Below, in pieces: positions 7,586-16,707 of a DNA stretch of 64,000 bases. The stretch is taken from assembly GCA_028290285.1 (NCBI GenBank), contig JAQGKD010000099.1:1-64000 (forward strand). The letters are read 5' to 3'. Numbering within the stretch: position 1 is the first letter of the stretch; each line of letters opens with the position of its first letter. The notes beneath the pieces are model-generated. The model made no database searches. It saw only the letters and a list, made by a program, of their open reading frames with translations, and was not told the DNA's origin. The position numbers and the translations under genes are program-made. This DNA comes from Hyphomicrobiales bacterium. Its GTDB lineage: Bacteria; Pseudomonadota; Alphaproteobacteria; Rhizobiales; Beijerinckiaceae.

Positions 7586-9007
7586 TTGGCCGACCAGCTT
7601 TACCGCCCGCGGCAGCCCGTCCATGGCTTCGTGCCCAAGCGCTCGGTTAAGAGCAATGCCGAAGCTCACCGTCGCCGCCGCTTCATCGTCAACCTGGATC
7701 TCCAGGACTTTTTCCCGGGGATCACGGAGAGACGGGTCGCCGGGCTACTTCGCGCGTTGGGCATCGACCGACGCGTATCGGAGATCGTCGCCTTTCTTTG
7801 CTGCCATATGGGCCGGCTTCCGCAGGGCGCGCCCACCAGCCCGGTTCTGTCGAACATGATCTGCTATCGCCTGGACACCGACCTCCTGCTGGTCGCCAAG
7901 TCGGGCCGCGCGATCTACACGCGCTATGCAGACGACATCACCTTCTCCAGCTATCAGCCCCCGACAAAACTGTTCGACGTCGCCGTCCCAGGAGCCGGTC
8001 GGTTCTCGCCCGACGTGTTGGCGCCTCAGCTGCGCGCAGCGATCACGAGCAATGGCTTCGTGGTCAACTCCGACAAGGCCCACTACACCTAGCGCAACTC
8101 GCGACGGATGGTGACGGGCGTCAAGATCAACGCCGGCCTCAACGTCGACCGCCGCTACATCAGGCGCATCCTGGCGATGCTGCACTCTATCGAGAAGCTT
8201 GGCCTTGCCGATGCGCAGACCAGACACGATTCCAGCGGCGGCAAGGGCGCGCTCGCCGCCCATCTGCGGGGGAAGATCGCCTATGTCGCGCATCTCAAGG
8301 GCCAGACCGATCCCGTCGTGCGCTCGTTGGCCCAGCGCTACAACAAGAGCTTTCTCTCCAAGCCGATCAAGCTCGCCCCGAGGGCCGCCGAGCGGCGCGA
8401 CCGCGCGGTCTGGGTCGTCGAGGTTCCCGAGAAGCACAACGGCACGGCCTTTTTCCTCGCGGGCGTCGGCCTAGTGACCGCGGCGCACTGCATCGAAGGC
8501 ATGAGCGAGGTCGACGTCCTCCATCCGTCGAAACATACGACAATCTTCAAGGTGAAGGTCCGGCATTACGACAGGCATCGGGATGTGGCGGTGCTCGACG
8601 ATGCGAATATCCCTTCGACCGAGTTTTATGAGCTCCAACCCGCCGCGAATGCGGCCGCGGTCACCGATGCTATCATGGCCGTCGGTTACCCGATGTGGGG
8701 GTTCGGCGAACGCCTCAACATCCGACCTGGCGAGGTCAGCCTCCTAACAGTCCGATCCGGCGTCCTGTTGATCGAGGTCACCCAGCAGCTGACGCCGGGC
8801 ATGTCTGGCGGGCCCATCCTGAACGCCGAGGGCGAGGTTGTCGGGATCGTCCACAAGGGCGGCCCCGAAGGGGGGCGCCAGCTCGCGATCAGATTAAGTG
8901 AGCTCAAGGCGTCCCTGAAAGAGGCGGCAAAAAAGGGCCGGATCAAAGTCGGGGCATGGGCCCGGCAGCAGAGCCGCCAGCCAACGGTCTTGCCGGGGGC
9001 AGATTAG
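7586..9007 (+). pseudogene. Decayed retron reverse transcriptase fused to trypsin-like protease
   Basis: One reading frame encodes a retron-type reverse transcriptase followed by a serine protease. Retron hallmarks are present: NAEAH (the NAxxH of region X), QGAPTSP, the catalytic YADD, and VTG just after the break. An amber TAG at 8090-8092 interrupts the frame where relatives have glutamine, so one C-to-T change of CAG explains it; the frame is otherwise open to 9007. The first ~100 residues expected of a retron enzyme are missing, because homology begins directly behind the HEPN gene. The protease part, counted from ATG 8108, keeps a full triad: H127 (TAAHC), D159 (HRDV) and S233 (GMSGGP). 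Retron enzymes with protease domains are known; this copy lacks a recognisable msr-msd. The protease half could still be made from ATG 8108. Confidence 0.8.
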
Positions 9008-9167
9008 AAGTGCATCTCCTCGCGGGGTGCCGAGCCGTGAAGGTCCTTCGCGGGAAGCTTGCGACATACTCCAAGGAGAACTAGCTTAACAGTCGTCAAG
9101 TCGACCTTGAACCAATGCCTGCCCCTTAAGCATGTGAAGGAAATTACCGCATCAATTCCGTTCCACA

Positions 9168-9362
9168 CTGTCAGCCGCGCAGTTCGCGACCGCCTTCGCT
9201 CTGAGGCCTAATCTGGTTGCGTGGTTCCTAGGCGCGGGCGCATCGGCGGCCGCCGGGATTCCGACCGGTTACGCGGTGATACGGGATTTCAAGGCGCAGA
9301 TCTTCTGCCGCGAGACCAAGCTGTCGAAGCGAGAGATCGATACCGTCGATGCCGTAGGGTGA
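9168..9362 (+). pseudogene. N-terminal stub of a SIR2-like gene
   Basis: The frame reads LSAAQFATAFALRPNLVAWF, then LGAGASAAAGIPTGY and RDFKAQIFCRETKLS before a stop at 9360-9362. The GAGAS box with the following AAGIPTGY is the NAD-binding start of SIR2-like domains found in many antiphage proteins, where such proteins run several hundred residues. Only about 60 remain, with no clear start codon, so this is debris. After it, 9363-9599 holds no recognisable gene. With the broken retron it suggests repeated turnover of defence genes at this locus. Confidence 0.6.
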
Positions 9363-9599
9363 TCAAGCGGTCAAATGCCATTTCGGCTCTTTGAAAACGC
9401 TTGGCCTACGCCGCTACTCGCCAATAGCGGCCCCTCTGCCTAGGTGCCTGAACTCATTGCTTAGGACTGACCGAGATAAACCGTATAGGGACGGGCTCAC
9501 TTGCGATGAAAATGAATGGCGGCTGGCGGTCAGAGAAACACGCTACGCTTCGCTGTGCGCGTCCGCTCGACCTTCGCACCAAGCCACCGCCCAGTGTTT

Positions 9600-10616
9600 T
9601 CAGCCGCCCCGAGCTTTCTTGGCGAGAGCAACGACGTGGGCCGGCAGAGCAAGCGTCTCCTCAACGAGTTTTTGCAACTCTTCGCCTGTGAGAGCAGGGC
9701 CAAAATCAATCTTCTTTTCGTGAGTGAACGAGATCAATTCCGGGTCGCTCATGGTTTCGGCGAATGCCCTGCGAAGTGCTGCAAGCCGATCCGCCGGTAT
9801 GCCGGGCGTTGCCATGATTGAGCGACCCATTGCATTGCCCATCGCGAACAGGTTCAGCGCGCGCCGCTCGTCCTCATTGCGCCCGAGTTCCATCATGAGC
9901 GGCACATCGGGGAGATCCTTGTCGCGTGAGGTCGCATACTGCACGAGGATGTTCACCTTTCCATCTCGTAGCCAGTCAGCATTATCGACTTTCATCGATG
10001 CCCAGGCCTTGCTCCCGCCTTCCACTTCGCCACGTTGCATAGCAAGGTTCGTCTCTGCATTGCTCGGAAAGGCCGGGATCACGTTGAACTTCGTTCCAGC
10101 AAGCTGATTGAGGGCCTTGAGATAAAAAACGGTCGGTGAGGCGACGCCCGATCCGCCCATGATTGTCTCGCGCCTGCGTGCGTCGTCGAGAGTTTTGGTG
10201 GGCGACGTATGCCAAGTGTAGGTAACTTCAACGACCGGCGCCACACGGCCAATCCACGTAAATTGCCGTGCATCATACTGCACGCCTTCGGTGCCGAGCA
10301 CCTGTTCGATGGCAACTGACTGAGGGGCAGCAGCGATGACCGTACCATCCCGGGGCGCCGCACCATAAACCCAATTGGCCATTCGTAGATGGCCCGCACC
10401 CGGCATATTCTTCACGACAATCGATGGGCCACCTGGCATGTGCCTGCCGAGATAGCGAGCGATAAGTCGTGCGTACAAGTCGTAGCCGCCGCCCGGGTCG
10501 GTTCCAACGTAAAGCTCGATCGTCTTCCCCTTGTAAAACGCCGCGGGTGTTTGCGCTTGGACGCTTCTTGGTACGAGGCCAATTACTGCTAAAGTCATAG
10601 CGGCGACAAAGCGCAT
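9600..10616 (-). CDS. Bug-family tripartite tricarboxylate-type substrate-binding protein
   Basis: This is a 338-residue periplasmic protein with a signal peptide ending VQAQTPA. The fold signature is clear: FYKGKTIELYVGTDPGGGYDLYARLIARYLG, then the PSIVVKNMPGAG box, and the late GIPADRLAALRRAFAETMSDPE. Bug proteins capture organic acids or similar anions for TctAB permeases or for sensing. No permease is adjacent; the nearest is the TctAB fusion at 35.7-37.8 kb. It follows the SDR gene on the same strand after about 73 bases, so both probably form one transcript and may handle one carbon source. Confidence 0.88.
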   Translation of the reverse strand: MRFVAAMTLAVIGLVPRSVQAQTPAAFYKGKTIELYVGTDPGGGYDLYARLIARYLGRHMPGGPSIVVKNMPGAGHLRMANWVYGAAPRDGTVIAAAPQSVAIEQVLGTEGVQYDARQFTWIGRVAPVVEVTYTWHTSPTKTLDDARRRETIMGGSGVASPTVFYLKALNQLAGTKFNVIPAFPSNAETNLAMQRGEVEGGSKAWASMKVDNADWLRDGKVNILVQYATSRDKDLPDVPLMMELGRNEDERRALNLFAMGNAMGRSIMATPGIPADRLAALRRAFAETMSDPELISFTHEKKIDFGPALTGEELQKLVEETLALPAHVVALAKKARGG

Positions 10617-10689
10617 CTTGTCCTCCCAACTGCCAGCCGATTCTTGGTGAGCGCTCCAACTGCCGGCAAGCGTGCAACGATCCGATCGG

Positions 10690-11430
10690 TCAGGCGGGCC
10701 CCGTAAAGTCCAACAACCTGTCTTGCGGAAAGTCGTACATGCGACCGGTCTCTTTCCATGACGGGAGGCACAACGCGACGACCTTTGACGCGAAATCCGA
10801 CGGCATACGGAGGGTCATGGGATCTTCATCCGGAGCGGCTGAGGCGCGTAGGCCTGTCCGCAGCGGGCCCGGATTACAGAGCATCACCCGCACGTTGGAA
10901 CTAGCTGTTTCGGACGCGTAGGTTCGGGCCAATGCGTCGAGCGCAGCTTTCGAGATTGCATAGGCGCCGCGCGCGGGCGCCATCTGTGCGCGACTGCCGG
11001 CGCCGGACGTGACGAAAATCGCCCGGCCGGCTTCGGACGCGCGCAGCAGGCGGTCGAAGTTGTGGATCAGACGCCAGTTCGACGAGACGTTGGTGTCGAA
11101 TACCGTGCGCCAGTCGCTCTCACGCAATTCCGAAAGCGGAATGCGCGGCCCCATGACAGCCGCGTTGCCGATAAGGACATCAAGGCGGCCCCACCTTTGC
11201 TGAACGAGCTTCGAAACCCTTTCGACGTCGTCCTGCGAAGTGAGATCGCAAACGAGCGGCGAGCAGGCCGCGCCAATGTTGTTGGCGAGGTCGGCAAGCA
11301 ATTCTGCGCTGCGAGCTAATGCGATGACGTGAGCGCCGTGACGGGCCAGCTCCAGAGCGATCGCGTGGCCGATGCCGCGGGATGCCCCGGTCACCAAGGC
11401 GACTTTGCCGTCGAGGAGTACGGCCGTCAT
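10690..11430 (-). CDS. Short-chain dehydrogenase/reductase
   Basis: This is a 246-residue classical SDR. The NAD(P)-binding TGASRGIG is at about 15-22, the NAAV (NAG-type) structural motif is present, and the catalytic YAISK tetrad part is preceded by serine in FVTSGAGS. The enzyme is cytosolic and interconverts an alcohol and a ketone; the substrate cannot be read from sequence. It is the first gene of a two-gene leftward unit with the Bug protein at 9600-10616, which suggests a catabolic step for the imported compound. The C-terminal end (MYDFPQDRLLDFTGPA) carries no membrane or oligomer tag of note. Confidence 0.88.
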   Translation of the reverse strand: MTAVLLDGKVALVTGASRGIGHAIALELARHGAHVIALARSAELLADLANNIGAACSPLVCDLTSQDDVERVSKLVQQRWGRLDVLIGNAAVMGPRIPLSELRESDWRTVFDTNVSSNWRLIHNFDRLLRASEAGRAIFVTSGAGSRAQMAPARGAYAISKAALDALARTYASETASSNVRVMLCNPGPLRTGLRASAAPDEDPMTLRMPSDFASKVVALCLPSWKETGRMYDFPQDRLLDFTGPA

Positions 11431-11782
11431 TTATGCTTCACGCGCGAACGCGTGGCTCCCGAGATCATGGCATTCCTCCCCGATCGCAACCCTGCGCGTC
11501 AGCGCGAGCCCATGGCAGTTTTCCTGCTCGTCGGGGAAGTATGTCGTGTCGGCTCGCCAACAGCAAGAGGCGATACTTCGTCATACAAGGAAACGCTGGT
11601 CAATCCCGGCGTTTCGCTGTCGGATGGCCGAGCGACGAGCGTCCCGAATATTCCCGGTGCGACGGGTGCAGCCCAGAATATTTTGGGTCGTTTCTACACG
11701 AGAGTGGAGCGCGTTCCCTCTCGTACTCCACTGCGCACGGCGCCCACTGAAGCCGGAGAAAGGCGCTTGGAGGCCGGTTACG
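11431..11782. other. Intergenic stretch between SDR start and nrdB end
   Basis: No coding frame of plausible composition is seen. An imperfectly spaced inverted repeat (AGTGGAG at 11703-11709, CTCCACT at 11726-11732) could help end nrdB transcription but lacks a T-run. The left part must hold the SDR promoter. Confidence 0.35.
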
Positions 11783-12844
11783 TCAAGCCACGTCGAACGC
11801 CTTCCATACTTCCTCCCAGGCCCCCCTGGTTGCTCCCTTGGAGTACTCTGTCGCGCGCTGCTCGAAGAAGTTCGCGTGCTCGACCCCGTTGAGGATCTCG
11901 ACGATCCAGGGGAGCGGGTGCGGCCTGCGCTGCTCATGCGCGCCATCAACGGTTACGAAATAGCCAAAGAGCGTCGGCAGCCGGAGCTGCGTGAGGCGCC
12001 AATCGGCGATGTAGCGGACGTAGCTCTTGATGTCAGCGGGCTTCATTCCCTCGACGGGCCCGAGGTCGAAGGCGAGATCGACGAAACGGTCCTCCAAAGA
12101 GACCATCGTATTCGCGACATCCAGAATGTCGTCCCGCACGGCATTTGTCAGCGCCCCGGTCTCGCGGTTCCATTCGTGGAAAAGCTTGATAATGCCTTCG
12201 CAATGCAGGCTCTCGTCGCGGACCGACCAGGTGACGATCTGCCCCATGCCGTTCATCTTGTTGTGCCGGGGGAAGTTAAGCAGCATCGCGAAACTCGCAA
12301 ACAGCGCCATGCCTTCCGTGAACGCGCCGAACATGGCGAGTGTGCGGGCCACATCGCCCACCGTGTCGACGCCGAAGGCGTGCATGTAATCGGCCTTGGC
12401 GCGCATTGCGTCATAGTCGCGGAACGCCTCGAACTCCTCCTGCGGCATGCCGAGTGTCTTCAGCAGAAGCGCATAAGCATCAATGTGCACCGTCTCCATG
12501 TTAGAAAATGCCGCCATCATCATCTGCAATTCCAGCGGCTGGAAAATGGGGATGTAGCGCTTGAGGTAATTGTCACCCACCTCCACGTCCGATTGCGTGA
12601 AGAAGCGAAAGATCTGCGTGAGCAGGCTGCGATCTGCCTCGGTCACACGGTCGGAGGCCCAGTCCTTGAGGTCCCCGCCGAGGGGGACTTCCTCGCCCAT
12701 CCAATGGGTCTGCTGCTGCCGTTTCCAGAACTCGTAGGCCCACGGATAGCGTTCGACGTTGTAGGTGCCCGTGGACGTCAGCAGGCCGACCTTCCCGGTT
12801 CCGATGAGCGTGCGAGGGTCGATGTGCGACAGGTTCACTGACAT
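11783..12844 (-). CDS. nrdB: Ribonucleoside-diphosphate reductase small subunit (class I, R2)
   Basis: This encodes the radical-bearing subunit of oxygen-dependent ribonucleotide reductase, about 353 residues. The di-metal site is recognisable: an acidic residue in QSDVEV, METVHIDAY (E-x2-H with the radical tyrosine four residues after the histidine), EGMALFAS and RDESLHCEG. The tyrosine in that position argues for an ordinary tyrosyl-radical enzyme rather than a tyrosine-less variant. The start is ATG 12844 or 12853; either overlaps the end of nrdA by 10-19 bases, so translation is coupled. Expression should follow the cobalamin riboswitch in front of nrdA. The C-terminal docking tail is not separately recognisable. 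Confidence 0.92.
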   Translation of the reverse strand: MSVNLSHIDPRTLIGTGKVGLLTSTGTYNVERYPWAYEFWKRQQQTHWMGEEVPLGGDLKDWASDRVTEADRSLLTQIFRFFTQSDVEVGDNYLKRYIPIFQPLELQMMMAAFSNMETVHIDAYALLLKTLGMPQEEFEAFRDYDAMRAKADYMHAFGVDTVGDVARTLAMFGAFTEGMALFASFAMLLNFPRHNKMNGMGQIVTWSVRDESLHCEGIIKLFHEWNRETGALTNAVRDDILDVANTMVSLEDRFVDLAFDLGPVEGMKPADIKSYVRYIADWRLTQLRLPTLFGYFVTVDGAHEQRRPHPLPWIVEILNGVEHANFFEQRATEYSKGATRGAWEEVWKAFDVA

Positions 12845-14736
12845 GCGAGGCACTCCTCATAGTCGGTGCGTGTCTGCACATGGGCGGTCTCGTTCTTCGT
12901 CTCGATGCCGGCGTATCCTGCGCGGCTCAGCGACTTCGAGCGGCAGTAGTAGAGGCTTTTGAGACCCTTCATCCAGGCGGTCCAGTGCAGCATGTGGAGG
13001 TCCCATTTGTCGATGTCGGCGGGCAGGTACAGGTTGATCGACTGGCTCTGGCAGATGTAGGGCGCCCGATCGGCCGCCAGTTCGATGATCCAGCGTGGAT
13101 CTATTTCGAATGCCGTCCGGAAGATCGTCTTCTCATCGTCGCTCAACACGTCGAGATGTTGAACCGAGCCTTCCTGCGCAATGATGCTCTGCCAGATCTC
13201 CGGCGTATCGACGCCGCGCTCTGCGAGCAGATCGGCGAGGTGCGGATTGCGCACGATATAAGAGCCGGTCAGAGTCTTGTGGTTGTAGACGTTGGCCGGA
13301 ATCGGCTCGATACAGGCGCTCGTTCCGCCACAAATAATGCTGATCGACGCCGTCGGTGCGATAGAGACCTTGTGGCTGAAGCGCGCATTGACGCCGCGTT
13401 CGGCGGCATCCGGGCAGGGGCCGCGCTCATGTGCGAGCCGCACCGACACGGCATCGGCTTCGCGGCGGATCTGCTTGAAGACGCGCATGTTCCATGACTT
13501 CGAGAGTGCGCTTTCCATGGGTATGCGACGGGCTTGCAGGAAGGAATGGAAACCCATGACGCCGAGCCCGACGGAGCGTTCGCGCATCGCCGAATATTTG
13601 GCACGCGCCATGCTGTCGGGCGCCGTCTCGATAAACGAGGTCAGCACGTTGTCGAGGAAGCGCAGGACGTCCTCAACGAGGTCCGGATCGGCGTTCCACG
13701 CTTCCCAGGTTTCAAGATTGAGAGATGCCAGGCAGCAGACCGCCGTGCGCTCCATGCCGAGGTGATCTGTGCCTGTGGTCAGCGTGACTTCGCTGCACAG
13801 GTTCGAGGTCGAGACCAACATTCCGAGGTCGCGCTGGTGCCTCGCCAGCGCCCGGTTCACCGTGTCGATGTAAAGTAGGTAGGGCTCACCCGTCTGCACC
13901 CGCGTCTCCAGAATGCGCTGCCAGAGCTGGCGCGCATCGACCCGGCGCAGGACCTGATTCGTCTTCGGGCTTCTCAGTCCGAAGCTGTCGCCCGCCTGGA
14001 CTGCGCGCATAAACTCGTCGGTGACGTTAATTCCGTGGTGCAGGTTCAGGCCCTTGCGATTGAAGTCGCCGGAGGCCTTGCGGATCTCCAGGAATTCCTC
14101 GATCTCCGGGTGATGAATGTCGAGGTAGACGGCGGCCGATCCGCGCCGCAGCGAGCCTTGACTGATGGCGAGCGTCAGCCCGTCCATCACATGGATGAAG
14201 GGGATGATTCCCGAGGTTTCGCCCGCGCCCTTCACGGGCTCGCCGATGGAGCGGACCTGCCCCCAATAGGTGCCGATGCCGCCGCCATTCGAGGCGAGGG
14301 CGACGTTCTCGTTCCAGGTCTCGACGATGCTGTCGAGAGAGTCCGAGACGGAGTTCAGAAAGCACGAGATCGGCAGGCCGCGCTCGGTGCCGCCATTCGA
14401 GAGGATCGGTGTCGAAGGCATGAACCACAGCCGCGACATCCCATCATAGAGACGCTGAGCATGCGCGGCATCGTCCGCGTAGGCGCAGGACACGCGCGCG
14501 AACATGTCCTGGCTGGTCTCGCCCTCGAGGAGGTAGCGATCCTCCAGAGTCGCGCGGCCGAAGGGCGTGAGGAGCGCATCGCGCGACAGGTCAAGCCGGA
14601 TATCGTCTGGCGCCGGTTTTACCGGGCGACGAACGATGGGCGTGCCGGAGGCGACTGGCGCGAACGGAAGGACCTCGGCGGGGCCGTGGACAGATTGCAG
14701 GTGACCGTTGCGGTCGAATTCATAGGCCAGTGACAT
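12835..14736 (-). CDS. nrdA: Ribonucleoside-diphosphate reductase large subunit (class I, R1)
   Basis: This is a 633-residue catalytic subunit that reduces ribonucleotides to deoxyribonucleotides. Visible features are PISCFLN with the first redox cysteine, NLCSE holding the radical cysteine between its N and E partners, the QGSLRRGSAAVYL loop, and the C-terminal CLAC pair that shuttles electrons from thioredoxin or glutaredoxin. It is short at the N-terminus: the ~90-residue ATP-cone of many class Ia enzymes is not evident, so overall-activity inhibition by dATP is probably absent. It is transcribed leftward with nrdB overlapping its stop, and a cobalamin riboswitch occupies its leader. The organism probably also has a B12-dependent reductase elsewhere. 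Confidence 0.93.
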   Translation of the reverse strand: MSLAYEFDRNGHLQSVHGPAEVLPFAPVASGTPIVRRPVKPAPDDIRLDLSRDALLTPFGRATLEDRYLLEGETSQDMFARVSCAYADDAAHAQRLYDGMSRLWFMPSTPILSNGGTERGLPISCFLNSVSDSLDSIVETWNENVALASNGGGIGTYWGQVRSIGEPVKGAGETSGIIPFIHVMDGLTLAISQGSLRRGSAAVYLDIHHPEIEEFLEIRKASGDFNRKGLNLHHGINVTDEFMRAVQAGDSFGLRSPKTNQVLRRVDARQLWQRILETRVQTGEPYLLYIDTVNRALARHQRDLGMLVSTSNLCSEVTLTTGTDHLGMERTAVCCLASLNLETWEAWNADPDLVEDVLRFLDNVLTSFIETAPDSMARAKYSAMRERSVGLGVMGFHSFLQARRIPMESALSKSWNMRVFKQIRREADAVSVRLAHERGPCPDAAERGVNARFSHKVSIAPTASISIICGGTSACIEPIPANVYNHKTLTGSYIVRNPHLADLLAERGVDTPEIWQSIIAQEGSVQHLDVLSDDEKTIFRTAFEIDPRWIIELAADRAPYICQSQSINLYLPADIDKWDLHMLHWTAWMKGLKSLYYCRSKSLSRAGYAGIETKNETAHVQTRTDYEECLACQ

Positions 14737-14849
14737 GCGTTACCCCGCTCGCGATGGGCGGGGATTTCCATGGCACCGGCCGACCGAGCCGCATCGCGCA
14801 GCCGGACGACAAGCGACCACCGGGGCACCCCGCCCGAGGACGTTTCTGT

Positions 14850-15025
14850 TCGCGGCAGGTCTCCTGGCTCGCGGGTCGACGCCAGAGCCGGCCTTCCCAG
14901 CGCATGCGCACCAGTGGCGTATTCGGCTCTGGCTCACCGCTTACAGTTGCGGGGGCAGCCCCGGCTTACGCTTGCGCGAGTACCGGGTTCCCTCTTAGCC
15001 CCAAAGCGAATCAGGGACCGTGAAC
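14850..15025 (-). promoter_or_regulatory. Cobalamin (B12) riboswitch controlling nrdAB
   Basis: Read on the minus strand, the leader of nrdA contains the conserved elements of a cobalamin riboswitch in order: a GGGAACCCGGT block (around 14984-14994), GGGGCTGCCCCCGCAACTGTAA (about 14943-14964), and the B12 box AGCCAGGAGACCTGCC at 14854-14869. The box lies about 120 bases from the nrdA start, leaving room for an expression platform that hides the ribosome site or ends transcription. Known biology: such switches in front of class I reductases turn them off when B12 is available, favouring the class II enzyme. Confidence 0.95.
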
Positions 15026-15060
15026 ACAACATATGGTAGCACTCATCGGTAAGGGATCAA

Positions 15061-15639
15061 TTAAGCCCTTTCTTGTCCCCAGCGTTTCTGTCCGCCCCAG
15101 TGGGCCCACTCCAGACCAGCCTCCAAAATTGCCCTATTCGCCGTGTGCGTTGTGACGCAGGGAGGGCGCAGCCCGACCGAAAGTGTGAAACATCGCGGTC
15201 CCCACGCGCTAGATCTCCTCCCCTGGCAACGGCTGCACTTCGAGGCCATGCCTCGATGCACCGCGAGGAAATCGGGGCCGGCCCTCACGCCATTGAACGG
15301 ACCGGGGCTCCAATGGATGCCAGTTGTGCTTCGACCGTTGCAGGACCCAGGCGCAGCCGATGTGTGGAACGTCCGCGCCAAGATCGCAGCGGTTAATGAG
15401 CCTGCCCGGTTGCAGGCGGGCGTCGAACCAACCGCTCAGCATTGTTCCCAGTTAATGAAAGTGTCCCTCCCTGTTTCTGAAATCTTTTTCCCTGTTTGGT
15501 CACGCAGGGAATTTCGCAAAAGGCAGCTGGAAGACAGAGGCCTTCTCGTCGACCAGAGGGCGCTTTTCGGCGTGTTTCGGAAATTTTCCCTGTATTTTCC
15601 CAGAGTACAGGCAATTTCGACCGGAGACGGGTTCGCGCA
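15061..15639. other. Degenerate non-coding region, probable mobile-element debris
   Basis: This 580-base stretch lies between the riboswitch and the recombinase fragment. The open frames on it have poor codon structure and no family. It contains repeated short runs around CCCTG/TTTCCCTG (15465-15600) that look like imperfect direct repeats. It reads as eroded element DNA continuous with the recombinase fragment to its right; nothing functional can be supported. Confidence 0.4.
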
Positions 15640-15960
15640 GCGCTGCAAGCACCACCAAGCAACCCTCGATTTTAAACGTCTCGGCCTCAGGCGCCGACAT
15701 GCGCTTCACGGACCCAGCTTCCGCTGCGCGCCCCTGCGCCAACAGGCAGGACATGTAATAGCGATAGCGCCGAGGGCCTTTCTTCGCCGCACTCGGGGTC
15801 ATGCGATGACCCCGGTCATCATAATTTTGCTCAGCAGCAGAGCGCCCGAGGCAACGCGCTGTGCCCGGCGGCCATTCAGATTGCTTGTGAGCCTGGCCTG
15901 CACCGCCTCGAAAAGCTCCGTCGCGATGATTGCTTCATGATCCCCGGGACGGGACGTTAA
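15640..15960 (-). pseudogene. C-terminal fragment of a serine recombinase, frameshifted
   Basis: On the minus strand, SRPGDHEAIIATELFEAVQARL followed by SGALLLSKIMMTGVIA matches the recombinase zinc-ribbon-side region of large serine recombinases. A shift of frame at 15799-15802 then leads into MTPSAAKKGPRRYRYYMS and AQGRAAEAGSVKRMSAPE, which continues the same protein family. The resolvase catalytic domain is absent, so this is an immobile remnant. It directly abuts the 3' end of the isochorismatase gene, so the element's insertion or loss defined that boundary. Confidence 0.65.
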
Positions 15961-15961
15961 C

Positions 15962-16693
15962 TCACCCTTTCGAGGGCAGGCCGGGGAACAGATCTGCGTC
16001 GAGCGACGAGGCAAACTCAAGCACCTTTGACGAGGGTAGCACATCCGCGTACTTGGCGTTCATATCGCACAGATTGATCGCATGGCTGGCTTGCGCGCGA
16101 TCGAAGCATCCATCCTCCACCACGGACACGCGGAAATTGTTGCTGAACGCGTCGATGACGGTCGCCCGCACGCAACCGCTGGTCGTCGTCCCGGTGACAA
16201 TCACGCTGTCGCAGCCGAGAAGGATCAGGTAGCTCAAAAGATTGCTGCCGTGAAATCCGCTCGGCTTCTGCTTCAGCACGACGACGTCCTGGGTCTGCGG
16301 CGCGATCTCGGCGACGATCTCGTTGGCATCCAGCGTGTTCGTCGGCCGCGGCGCGGATTCTGCGGTGCGCGTGTTCTTCCCTGCCCAGCTGCCCGCATCC
16401 CAATTGTCGGGACGGACAACGCCCGTTGTATAGATGACCGGCAGCTTCTTCGCCCGAAACGCATCGGCCAGTGACTTGATCACTTTGATCGCGTCCCAGG
16501 CGTCCTCGCCGCAGGAGTTCGGCCAGCGCTTGATGGAGTCGAGAATCGGCTCGCGCTTGTCGCCCGTGAAGCCATAACTGACGTCGATCACCAGCAAAGC
16601 GGGGCGTTTTCCGAAACCCTGGCGCGCGCCGTAGCCGGACGCGGAGAAGACGGCCTTGTCGCGTTCGGTCAGAAACTGGTCCCAGACAGGCAT
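15962..16693 (-). CDS. Isochorismatase-family cysteine hydrolase
   Basis: This is a 243-residue cytosolic hydrolase. The expected triad is visible: aspartate in ALLVIDVSYGF, lysine in LKQKPSGF, and the nucleophile cysteine in TTTSGCVRATV. The N-terminal arrangement (PVWDQFLTERDK) is like N-carbamoylsarcosine amidohydrolase relatives that release ammonia and CO2 from carbamoylated compounds, but the substrate is not determined. ATG 16693 follows an AAGGA site and is preferred over in-frame starts within dppF. It is the last gene of the leftward ABC transporter operon, so it probably acts on the imported compound. A second, internally deleted copy lies at the operon head (24235-24593). Confidence 0.88.
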   Translation of the reverse strand: MPVWDQFLTERDKAVFSASGYGARQGFGKRPALLVIDVSYGFTGDKREPILDSIKRWPNSCGEDAWDAIKVIKSLADAFRAKKLPVIYTTGVVRPDNWDAGSWAGKNTRTAESAPRPTNTLDANEIVAEIAPQTQDVVVLKQKPSGFHGSNLLSYLILLGCDSVIVTGTTTSGCVRATVIDAFSNNFRVSVVEDGCFDRAQASHAINLCDMNAKYADVLPSSKVLEFASSLDADLFPGLPSKG

Positions 16694-16707
16694 GTTGCGT
16701 TCCTTTG

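Noticed and set aside
15061-15639. Possible small genes on either strand near the riboswitch
   Set aside because: No family, poor codon structure and no ribosome sites; better explained as eroded element DNA.
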